The translations under genes and the position numbers were made by a program. Source: an uncultured Gammaproteobacteria bacterium (GTDB taxonomy: Bacteria > Pseudomonadota > Gammaproteobacteria > Pseudomonadales > Porticoccaceae). Taken from it: 48,154 bases of DNA. The stretch lies in the NCBI GenBank assembly GCA_913058345.1, contig CAJXQR010000016.1:1-48154 (forward strand), read 5' to 3'. Shown in pieces: positions 9,104-16,687 of this stretch. Positions within the stretch are counted from its first letter, which is position 1. Each line of letters starts with the position of its first letter. The notes under the pieces are model-generated. The model searched no databases, was not told where the DNA came from, and saw nothing but the letters and a program-made list of their open reading frames with translations.

Positions 9104-11167
9104 TCAAATTTTTCGTCGTTTCATGTCGCGAATAATAAAGCGCGCAGGATTGAGTGCCGTCAATAATTCTCGCTCCAGGGGTGGTGGTTCGCGATTGATG
9201 TGGCTGGCTAATAGTTCCGCGCCAAGGGGGGCATAACTCAGGCCTCTGGAGCCCAGTCCGCAGTGAATAAAAAGTCCCGGCCAATACTGACCCGGCGTGG
9301 GGATATCGATACTGGCATCGCGTCGCAGGTCGGCGTAGTCATCAAGAAAAGCATCAATTTTGGGCGCTGGACCAATAATGGGTAAATAGTCGAGCGTAGT
9401 GCAACGTAGGGCAGCACGCCCGCCGAGTTCGTCGACGCGGGGTATTTGCAGTGTCATGGGCAAGCCAGCGGCGCTTTTTTCCAGTAGCTCGATATTGTGT
9501 TGATGGTCTTCGTGGCGAATTTCAAGTCCGTTGTGATTGAGATTATAGCTGGCGCCAAACGTCTGTTGAGTACTGTCGGCGGGTGCAATATAACCCGCGC
9601 CACAAAGGACGGTTTTTAATGGTTGAGTGTTTGCCAGATAATTGCGGTTCGGTGCAATAGAGATTTGCCCGCGAATGGCTTTAAGAGGGAGGTGTCTGGT
9701 TTGACTAAATTGCCCCGTTGCTGTGCTGGTGGCGAGTACCACTGTATCGGCTGTCGCGAAATATTCGCTCTCATTGTTGCTTAATAGCCAGTTCGATGAA
9801 GTGCTGTCGTAGCTTAAGGCAGTGATAGTAGCCTGCTTGATAGCAATTAATGGATTGTCTGTCAGGGCTCGGCAAATATGGGGCGGATTAAGCCACCCCA
9901 GCTGCGGGTAATAAAGACCGATTGTGGCATTGATTGCAAGACCGGCGGTTTTTTCGATCATTTTTTTATCGAGTAATTGAATAAAATCTTTTTGTTGTTT
10001 GAAATGATTGGCAATGGTTTTAAAAACGGTTGTTTCTTTTTCATTTTCGGGCAGTACCAGCACACCGCATTGTTGTCCAAAAGGCATTTGTTCTGCCACC
10101 GTTCGCCAGTAAGGCTGGTAGTAACGACTGGCAAACTGAATAGCACTCAAATTAAAGCGGCTCAATGGAGAAGCCTGAGGCGATAACTTAGGGTAGACAA
10201 TACCTTGAGGATTGCCTGAGCCCTCATTGGCCAGGCTGTTGTGTTGTTCGTACAAAGTGACTCGCCAACCGCGCTGGGCGAGTGCTGCTGCCGTGGTGCA
10301 ACCGGCAATGCCACCGCCGATCACGCTTGCGTGCCGAGAACTAGAGTGGTGGGCCGCAGAGCAGATAGACCAGAGGGACTGATGATGTGATTTTCTTTTG
10401 TGTTTGTGTTTGTGTTTGTGTTGATAGGACGGGAGTTTTTCTAGAGCCCTTTGCGTGTTGGTTTCGGGTGCCTGCCATTGGCCATACAATAGACTAGGGG
10501 TGTCAAGCTGATCGTTTGTCGTGTTCAGTGTAAAACGAATATCTTGTAAATGGTTTTGTGTTGTCTCGTCGGCTTTTAAATTCACCAGGGTTGTTGTTGC
10601 AGCGCTGAAATATCGGATCTGCTCGCACACTGCTTCTGGCAGCGTATTGGACAGAAACCAGGCGTCGACCCTAAAGGGCTTGATATGTCGCGCACCGGGG
10701 TGGCTGCTAGATTTCAGTAATGCCAGACCTTGGTCGAGAGTGGTGTTGGCATCAATAAAAATAAGGCTTAGGCAAATACGTTGATTGGCAAAAAACAGGC
10801 GATGAAAACCGGGACTCAGTACAGGGTAGTGTTCAATCAGTTGAGCTGCCAGCTCTTTGTCTGGGGTGGCTTGGTCTAAGGACTTTTTAAGGTCGGCCCT
10901 GCACAGCGGAGCTGCTTCAAAGGCAATAAAGTGTAGTCTAGCTGCCAGCGGTGCAGATTGTAGCCAAAGTGCGGCGGCCGCTAAGAAGTGATGACCGGCA
11001 CCAAACTGGGTTTCAGCAATCACAAAGTCAGTGTTTATCGGCGTGTCCAGCGCCTGCCAGCGTTCAAGAAGGTGGTTCCCGCCGAGCAGGTTGTTAGCTG
11101 CTTGAATGTTGAGCTGGTGTCGCTCGCTCAATTGAGCGGCCGGTATTTCTGTAAGCGGCTTGCTCAT
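9104..11167 (-). CDS. mnmC: MnmC: tRNA cmnm5U34 oxidoreductase with a degenerate methyltransferase half
   Basis: Length (687 residues) and layout match bifunctional MnmC, which completes mnm5s2U34 in tRNA wobble positions. The C-terminal FAD oxidoreductase half is intact: ASVIGGGIAGCTTAAALAQRG is the Rossmann motif, followed by NEGSGNPQGIVYPKLSPQ and, near the end, GLGSRGLSYAPLGAELLA. The N-terminal methyltransferase half is recognisable (FVIAETQFGAGHHFLAAA, SPGFHRLFF, DAWFL), but the usual ETGFGTGLNF is altered and the DGFAPAKNPxMW catalytic motif after DAWFL is replaced by SNTLPEAVCEQI. The two halves are joined by a His/Lys linker encoded by a hexanucleotide repeat. The start overlaps the stop of the LysR gene (ATGA), implying translational coupling. 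Confidence 0.88.
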   Translation of the reverse strand: MSKPLTEIPAAQLSERHQLNIQAANNLLGGNHLLERWQALDTPINTDFVIAETQFGAGHHFLAAAALWLQSAPLAARLHFIAFEAAPLCRADLKKSLDQATPDKELAAQLIEHYPVLSPGFHRLFFANQRICLSLIFIDANTTLDQGLALLKSSSHPGARHIKPFRVDAWFLSNTLPEAVCEQIRYFSAATTTLVNLKADETTQNHLQDIRFTLNTTNDQLDTPSLLYGQWQAPETNTQRALEKLPSYQHKHKHKHKRKSHHQSLWSICSAAHHSSSRHASVIGGGIAGCTTAAALAQRGWRVTLYEQHNSLANEGSGNPQGIVYPKLSPQASPLSRFNLSAIQFASRYYQPYWRTVAEQMPFGQQCGVLVLPENEKETTVFKTIANHFKQQKDFIQLLDKKMIEKTAGLAINATIGLYYPQLGWLNPPHICRALTDNPLIAIKQATITALSYDSTSSNWLLSNNESEYFATADTVVLATSTATGQFSQTRHLPLKAIRGQISIAPNRNYLANTQPLKTVLCGAGYIAPADSTQQTFGASYNLNHNGLEIRHEDHQHNIELLEKSAAGLPMTLQIPRVDELGGRAALRCTTLDYLPIIGPAPKIDAFLDDYADLRRDASIDIPTPGQYWPGLFIHCGLGSRGLSYAPLGAELLASHINREPPPLERELLTALNPARFIIRDMKRRKI
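10397..10420 (-). repeat. Hexanucleotide microsatellite inside mnmC
   Basis: Four perfect tandem copies of TTTGTG on the plus strand, read as CACAAA on the coding strand. They encode alternating His-Lys residues in the linker between the two MnmC domains. As the unit is 6 bp, copy-number change would lengthen or shorten the linker without shifting frame. Confidence 0.9.
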
Positions 11168-12045
11168 TGGCTTGCGCTGCTAGAGTTGGATAGTAGTTGA
11201 ATAAAGGCTTCCGCGGCATTCGACAGGCTACGATTCTGGTGGTGAATATAGCCGAGAGTGCGCTCCAGAGCGAGCCCTTCGCAGTTAAGTTGACGCAGGC
11301 TATCGTCGATCATTATCGCCGGTAGCATGCTCCAGCCGAGCCCAACGGAGACCATCATTTTAATGGTCTCCAAATAATTGGTGGCGATGCTGGTCGAGAG
11401 TTTGCAATCGCGTTGATCAAAGAACTGTTTGATTTTACGCCCCGTGTAGGTCGAGAGGTCGGGAAGAATAGCCGGATAGCTACTGAGCTCTGCCACCTTG
11501 AGTGTGGCTATTTGTGTCAACGGGTGGTCTGGCGCAACCACCAATTGCAGGCGGTCTTGCCACAGAGTTAATGCCTGCAAACTGGGGTGTTGTTCGGGCG
11601 CAAGGGTGATCACGGCAATTTCAAAACGTCCTTGGCGCACCGCTTCGTAGGCCGTTTCCGACTCCATAAAATCAATATCGACTCTCACTTTAGGGTGGCG
11701 AATGGTAAACGCTTTCAACACTGAAGGCAGGCGATGCAGGCCGATATGATGACTAATAGCGAGCCGTAAATTACCGGCTACCGACCCCGATAAATCACGG
11801 ATGCTCTGACGGGTTTCCTCCACCGCGAGTAAGATATTTCGCGCTTTTGGGAGTAAGGCGATACCGGCTTCGGTAAGGCTGACATTGCGAGCAATACGAT
11901 CAAACAAGCGGCAGTCGAGTTGTTGTTCGAGCTGGGCGATGCGCTTGCTCACAGCGGGCTGAGTGAGGTGTACCCGCTCGGCGGCAACAGAAAATGAGCC
12001 ACTTTCAACGACGGCAATAAAAGCTTCGAGTAATTGTGTATCCAT
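11164..12045 (-). CDS. LysR-family transcriptional regulator divergent from leuC
   Basis: A 293-residue LysR protein. The N-terminal winged helix-turn-helix is MDTQLLEAFIAVVESGSFSVAAERVHLTQPAVSKRIAQLEQQL, and the C-terminal part is the two-lobed effector domain (LRLAISHHIGLHRLPSVL, LVVAPDHPL, SVGLGWSMLP). It is transcribed away from leuC across about 125 bp that contain a T-N11-A palindrome, the usual arrangement for an autoregulated LysR protein that also controls the divergent gene. A regulator also sits next to leuC in Pseudomonas. Control of leuCD is therefore the best guess, but the effector is unknown. The stop overlaps the mnmC start. Confidence 0.92.
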   Translation of the reverse strand: MDTQLLEAFIAVVESGSFSVAAERVHLTQPAVSKRIAQLEQQLDCRLFDRIARNVSLTEAGIALLPKARNILLAVEETRQSIRDLSGSVAGNLRLAISHHIGLHRLPSVLKAFTIRHPKVRVDIDFMESETAYEAVRQGRFEIAVITLAPEQHPSLQALTLWQDRLQLVVAPDHPLTQIATLKVAELSSYPAILPDLSTYTGRKIKQFFDQRDCKLSTSIATNYLETIKMMVSVGLGWSMLPAIMIDDSLRQLNCEGLALERTLGYIHHQNRSLSNAAEAFIQLLSNSSSASQ

Positions 12046-12083
12046 AGTGTTTCTATTTAAAGCATTTAAAACATCTATTCTAG

Positions 12084-12096
12084 TTTGGAATCCAAA
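12084..12096. promoter_or_regulatory. Candidate LysR operator between the regulator and leuC
   Basis: TTTGGAATCCAAA is a perfect palindrome of the T-N11-A form used by LysR proteins. It lies midway between the LysR start at 12045 and the leuC start at 12172. An AT-rich stretch with TATAAA follows at about 12107 and could be part of the leuC promoter. Confidence 0.5.
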
Positions 12097-12171
12097 TAAT
12101 AAAAATTATAAATTTGTTTTATTGGGGCGGCGACCCTAAAATCAGCTCATCGCTAACATTTGGAGAGAGCA

Positions 12172-13608
12172 ATGGCTGGCAAAACCTTATACGACAAACT
12201 TTGGGATTCTCATCTCGTTAAGCAGCGCGAGGACGGTTCGGCACTGCTTTATATCGACCGGCACTTGCTGCACGAAGTGACATCGCCCCAGGCTTTTGAA
12301 GGTTTGCGACTCGCAGGCCGCAAACCCTGGCGCATCGACGCCAATCTGGCCACGGCAGACCACAACGTGCCGACCACGACCAGTGAGCGAGCCGGTGGTA
12401 TTGCGGCTATCAGCGATAGCGTGGCACGCATTCAGGTGCAAACCCTCGATGATAACTGTGAAGCCTTTGGTATCTCTGAATACAAAATGAACGATGCCGG
12501 CCAGGGCATTGTCCACGTTATTGGCCCCGAGCAGGGTGCTACCTTACCCGGCATGACGGTGGTTTGTGGTGATTCCCATACTGCGACTCACGGTGCGCTC
12601 GGAGCTCTGGCCCACGGTATCGGTACTTCTGAAGTCGAGCATGTATTAGCGAGTCAGTGCCTGGTTGCAAAAAAGATGAAAAATATGCTGGTGCGTGTTG
12701 ATGGTGAGCTTGGCATCGGTGTGACGGCCAAGGATGTCGTTTTAGCAGTGATTGCGCGCTTAGGCACCGCGGGCGGAACCGGCTATGCCATTGAGTTTGG
12801 TGGCGATGTCTTCCGCACTATGTCGATGGAAGGGCGCATGACGGTGTGCAATATGGCCATTGAAGCCGGAGCCCGTGTCGGTATGGTTGCCGTTGATGAC
12901 ATTACGCTGGATTATGTGAAAGGTCGTAAGTTTGCACCGACGGGTGAACTTTGGGAGCGTGCTGTCGCCAATTGGCAGACCTTGCACAGCGATGACAATG
13001 CGGTATTTGATGCCGTCATTGAGTTGCGGGGCGAGGATATTCAGCCTCAGGTGAGCTGGGGTACATCACCCGAAATGGTGTTGCCAGTAAGTGCTTTAGT
13101 CCCCGATCCCGAGCAAATGGACGACCCCGTAAAGCGTGAAGGCGCGACCCGTGCCCTGAGTTATATGGGTTTGAAAGCCGGGCAGCCTCTGACTGATATC
13201 AAGTTGGATCGCGTTTTTATTGGCTCTTGCACTAATTCTCGCATTGAAGATCTACGCGCAGCTGCAGCAGTGGCCAGGGGGCGTAAAGTGGCGGCTAACG
13301 TCAAACAAGTACTGATTGTCCCTGGCTCTCAGGCGGTTAAAGCACAGGCCGAGGCTGAACAACTCGATCAGATTTTTATTGACGCGGGTATGGAGTGGCG
13401 CGAACCGGGGTGTTCGATGTGTCTGGCTATGAATGCCGATAAACTGGGGGCGGGTGAACACTGCGCATCAACCTCCAACCGGAATTTTGAAGGGCGCCAG
13501 GGCAATGGCGGTAGAACACATTTGGTGGGTCCCGCTATGGCGGCGGCCGCGGCAGTGACAGGGCACTTTGTTGATGTGCGTGAACTGATGTCGAACGAGA
13601 CGGCTTAG
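12172..13608 (+). CDS. leuC: 3-isopropylmalate dehydratase large subunit
   Basis: The large subunit of isopropylmalate isomerase, the second step of leucine synthesis after isopropylmalate synthase. An upstream TTG at 12160 is in frame, but the ATG at 12172 has a GGAGAG ribosome site, giving 478 residues that start [14 protein letters not shown]. Aconitase-family motifs are present: [32 protein letters not shown] near residue 130, and the 4Fe-4S cysteines in [17 protein letters not shown] and [29 protein letters not shown] is the conserved substrate loop. leuD follows after 21 bp with its own GGAGG site. Confidence 0.98.
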   Translation: MAGKTLYDKLWDSHLVKQREDGSALLYIDRHLLHEVTSPQAFEGLRLAGRKPWRIDANLATADHNVPTTTSERAGGIAAISDSVARIQVQTLDDNCEAFGISEYKMNDAGQGIVHVIGPEQGATLPGMTVVCGDSHTATHGALGALAHGIGTSEVEHVLASQCLVAKKMKNMLVRVDGELGIGVTAKDVVLAVIARLGTAGGTGYAIEFGGDVFRTMSMEGRMTVCNMAIEAGARVGMVAVDDITLDYVKGRKFAPTGELWERAVANWQTLHSDDNAVFDAVIELRGEDIQPQVSWGTSPEMVLPVSALVPDPEQMDDPVKREGATRALSYMGLKAGQPLTDIKLDRVFIGSCTNSRIEDLRAAAAVARGRKVAANVKQVLIVPGSQAVKAQAEAEQLDQIFIDAGMEWREPGCSMCLAMNADKLGAGEHCASTSNRNFEGRQGNGGRTHLVGPAMAAAAAVTGHFVDVRELMSNETA

Positions 13609-13629
13609 GGCTAACCAGGAGGAGCAAAG

Positions 13630-14274
13630 ATGAAAAGTTTTAAACAACACACCGGCCTCGTGGCCCCGATTGATCGCGCTAATGTCGATACTGACATGAT
13701 CATTCCCAAGCAGTTTTTAAAATCGATTAAGCGCAGTGGTTTTGGGCCAAACTTATTCGATGAACTGCGTTATCTCGATGAAGGTCACCCGGATCAGGAC
13801 AATAGCCAACGGCCTTTAAATATGGACTTCTCTCTTAACCAGCCGCGCTTTAAAGGGGCGTCTATTTTACTGGCGCGCGAGAATTTTGGTTGCGGTTCTA
13901 GCCGAGAGCATGCGCCCTGGGCGCTTGACGACTATGGCTTTCGTGCGATTATTGCCCCGAGCTTTGCAGATATTTTCTATAACAACTGCTTTAAAAATGG
14001 CCTGTTACCCATTGTTTTATCGAAAGATATTGTTGACAGCCTTTTTCTTGCTTTGGCTGAGAACGAGGGCTACGAGCTATTGATTGACCTTGAACAGCAG
14101 TGCATTGTTCTACCCGACGGCACCAGCCTTAGTTTTGAAATAGATGCCTTTTACAAGCAGTGTTTACTTGAAGGGCTTGACGAGATAGGCCTCACCTTGC
14201 AGGACAAGGAAAGCATCAGCGCTTTTGAGCAACAATGGCGCAAGGATAGCCCCTGGCTATTTGATGTCTTATAG
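13630..14274 (+). CDS. leuD: 3-isopropylmalate dehydratase small subunit
   Basis: A 214-residue swivel-domain subunit that pairs with LeuC to isomerise 2-isopropylmalate to 3-isopropylmalate. Clear motifs are [15 protein letters not shown] near the start and [38 protein letters not shown] in the middle, the usual substrate-binding loop and helix. A strong AGGAGGAG ribosome site precedes the ATG. In Pseudomonas leuB follows further down this cluster. Here only 63 bp separate leuD from asd and no leuB remnant is present. Confidence 0.98.
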   Translation: MKSFKQHTGLVAPIDRANVDTDMIIPKQFLKSIKRSGFGPNLFDELRYLDEGHPDQDNSQRPLNMDFSLNQPRFKGASILLARENFGCGSSREHAPWALDDYGFRAIIAPSFADIFYNNCFKNGLLPIVLSKDIVDSLFLALAENEGYELLIDLEQQCIVLPDGTSLSFEIDAFYKQCLLEGLDEIGLTLQDKESISAFEQQWRKDSPWLFDVL

Positions 14275-14337
14275 AATTCAAAAGACTTTAAATATAGTTT
14301 ATAACATTTTGAAAATTAAAGATTAGGTGGTTGAAGT

Positions 14338-15450
14338 ATGAAGCAAGTAGGTATTGTTGGTTGGCGTGGTATGGTGGGTTCTGTGTTGGTAGAGCGGATG
14401 TTGGCAGAGAACGATTTCGCTCTTATTGAGCCGCTGTTTTTTACCACCTCTCAAAAAGGCCAGCCGGGTCCAGATATTGGTCAGGATGTGCCGCCTTTAG
14501 CAGATGCTTTTGATATTCAAGCGCTACAGGCAATGGATATTATCCTCACCTGTCAGGGGGGCGATTATACCAAAGAGATCTATCCCAAGCTGCGCGCTGC
14601 AGGCTGGGCTGGCGCCTGGATTGATGCTGCTTCGGCCTTACGCATGGCTGATGAAGCTGTGATCGTACTCGATCCAGTGAACAGCCCGGTTATCGAGCAG
14701 GCACTGGCGAACGGCGGCAATTGTTTTGTTGGCGGTAATTGCACGGTCAGCTTGATGTTAATGGCTCTCGGTGGCTTGTTCGCTGGCGGACATGTCGAGT
14801 GGGCCAGCGCCATGACCTATCAGGCAGCCTCTGGTGCTGGGGCGCAAAATATGCGCGAACTGATTGGCCAAATGGGTGCGATTCATCATCACGTTGCTAG
14901 CGAGCTGGCCGACCCGGCCTCGGCTATTTTAGAAATTGATCGTAAAGTGTCAGACTTTATTAACAGTGAGGCTATGCCGACGGATAATTTCGGTTACCCA
15001 TTGGCGGGTAGTTTATTACCCTGGATTGATACGGAACTGGAGAACGGGCAAAGCCGTGAAGAGTGGAAAGGGCAGGCTGAGACGAATAAAATTCTCGGTC
15101 GTGAAAGCAATCCTATTGCTTTAGATGGTCTATGTGTGCGCGTCGGCGCCATGCGCAGTCATAGTCAGGCGCTAACCATCAAGTTGAAAAAAGACCTGCC
15201 GATAGCGGATGTTGAAGATGTTTTGGCCTCTGCCAACGACTGGGTGAAGGTTGTACCCAATCACCGCGATGACAGCTTAAATGAGCTTTCACCAGCAGCG
15301 GTGAGCGGTAAGTTACACGTGCCCGTTGGGCGTTTGCGAAAAATGAATATGGGCGGTGAGTACCTGTCAGCATTCACTGTCGGCGACCAATTACTCTGGG
15401 GTGCAGCTGAACCCCTACGTCGTATGTTGCGGATTCTTCTGGACCAATAG
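14338..15450 (+). CDS. asd: Aspartate-semialdehyde dehydrogenase
   Basis: A 370-residue NADP-dependent enzyme that makes aspartate semialdehyde, the branch point to lysine/diaminopimelate, threonine and methionine. The Rossmann motif is [14 protein letters not shown]. The active-site cysteine is in [20 protein letters not shown] (about residue 135), and the histidine region is [19 protein letters not shown]. Length and motifs are those of the gammaproteobacterial Asd. A GGTGG sequence precedes the start. The 63-bp gap after leuD is AT-rich and may hold a separate promoter. Confidence 0.98.
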   Translation: MKQVGIVGWRGMVGSVLVERMLAENDFALIEPLFFTTSQKGQPGPDIGQDVPPLADAFDIQALQAMDIILTCQGGDYTKEIYPKLRAAGWAGAWIDAASALRMADEAVIVLDPVNSPVIEQALANGGNCFVGGNCTVSLMLMALGGLFAGGHVEWASAMTYQAASGAGAQNMRELIGQMGAIHHHVASELADPASAILEIDRKVSDFINSEAMPTDNFGYPLAGSLLPWIDTELENGQSREEWKGQAETNKILGRESNPIALDGLCVRVGAMRSHSQALTIKLKKDLPIADVEDVLASANDWVKVVPNHRDDSLNELSPAAVSGKLHVPVGRLRKMNMGGEYLSAFTVGDQLLWGAAEPLRRMLRILLDQ

Positions 15451-15507
15451 TCCTAGGCAAGCACTGTTTTTACCCTTTGAATCATTGATACATGCGTGGA
15501 GTAGTAA

Positions 15508-16533
15508 ATGTCAGAACTGATTGATATTGCGGTTATCGGTGCCACGGGCGCTGTCGGCGAGGCCATTATTGAGCAGCTCGGGGAACTCGAATGTGCTACC
15601 GGCCAAATCTTCCCAGTAGCGAGTTCGGCCTCTGTCGGTGACACGGCGCTAATCGCCAACCGCCCTGTGGGTATTTGCGACCTGGCTGAGTTTGATTTCT
15701 CGACAGTGCGCCTGGCCCTATTTGCCGTGCCTGCCGATGTCTCGGTCGAGCACGTACCCCGGGCTGTCGATGCCGGTTGTACAGTGATTGACTGTTCTTC
15801 CGCTTTTCGCTCTGACAGCACTGTGCCACTCGTGCTAGCAGCGGGTTTACAAGGGGAAGATCTTGCCAGTCTCGGCGGCCATTCAATTATTGCCATGCCG
15901 GGGAGTCTTTCCGCAGAGTTGGCTCTACTGCTTAAGCCAGTCAATGCGGAAGTAGAAATTACCCGTGTCAGTGTTGTCGCCTGCATCTCTGCTTCAAATG
16001 CCGGAAAGGCGGGTGTGAGTGAACTGGCCAGTCAATCTGCGGGCTTACTCGGCGGTAAGTCCGCACAGGCCTCTGTTTTTGCCCATCAATCGGCCTTTAA
16101 TCTGATTCCTGAGGTGGGCCCTGTCGGTGAGGACGGCTACACCTCGGTGGAAGCCAGCACGGCAAGTGAGCTGCAACGCTTATTGGAAGCTGGAGGAATG
16201 GCTGTCGATGTCAGTTGTATTCAAGTGCCGGTGTTTTACGGCAACAGCATGTCCGTAAGCCTCGAAACCCGCTATCCCCTTGGTACTGACGAGTTGATAA
16301 ACGTCTTGAATGGCATTGAGGGGGTTAGTCTATTTGAAGGGCTTGAAAACAGCGGACTACCGACGCCTGTAACCGATCTGCAAAACTTTGATAAAACCTG
16401 TGTGGGCCGTATTCGTGAAAGTAAGGCCCACGACAATGCTTTCAATTTGTGGATTACGTCAGATAATGTGCGTAAAAGTGCCGCAAAAAACGTAATAGCT
16501 GTTACCCAACTCTTGCTAGAATCTTATTTATAA
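15508..16533 (+). CDS. usg: Asd-like Usg protein lacking the catalytic cysteine
   Basis: A 341-residue paralogue of aspartate-semialdehyde dehydrogenase, in the place of the 'probable Asd' gene before fimV in Pseudomonas. The N-terminal Rossmann motif (IAVIGATGAVGEAIIEQL) is kept. Where true Asd has an N-C-S/T active-site motif, this protein reads IAMPGSLSAELALLLKPV, with no cysteine, and the following Q-x-x-S-G-A-G motif reads CISASNAGKAG. It is therefore unlikely to be a dehydrogenase of the normal kind. The family (USG-1) has no agreed function. It lies 57 bp after asd, probably in the same transcript. Confidence 0.85.
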   Translation: MSELIDIAVIGATGAVGEAIIEQLGELECATGQIFPVASSASVGDTALIANRPVGICDLAEFDFSTVRLALFAVPADVSVEHVPRAVDAGCTVIDCSSAFRSDSTVPLVLAAGLQGEDLASLGGHSIIAMPGSLSAELALLLKPVNAEVEITRVSVVACISASNAGKAGVSELASQSAGLLGGKSAQASVFAHQSAFNLIPEVGPVGEDGYTSVEASTASELQRLLEAGGMAVDVSCIQVPVFYGNSMSVSLETRYPLGTDELINVLNGIEGVSLFEGLENSGLPTPVTDLQNFDKTCVGRIRESKAHDNAFNLWITSDNVRKSAAKNVIAVTQLLLESYL

Positions 16534-16540
16534 TAAATGC

Positions 16541-16562
16541 TTACAACCTTCTACTGTTGTAA
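16541..16562. repeat. Inverted repeat between usg and fimV
   Basis: TTACAAC and GTTGTAA form a 7-bp inverted repeat with an 8-nt spacer, just after the usg stop. No T run follows, so it could be a weak terminator or a protein-binding site before fimV. Confidence 0.35.
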
Positions 16563-16687
16563 CTTATACATTAACTATTGGTGGGAGTGATGGAGCGTTT
16601 GATTTGACTCCATTTCGTCAAAGAACTTGACCTGCTTTTCCCTCATAAGCCAGTTAAAGTTGAAGGACATACTAAGGGTAAAGGATC

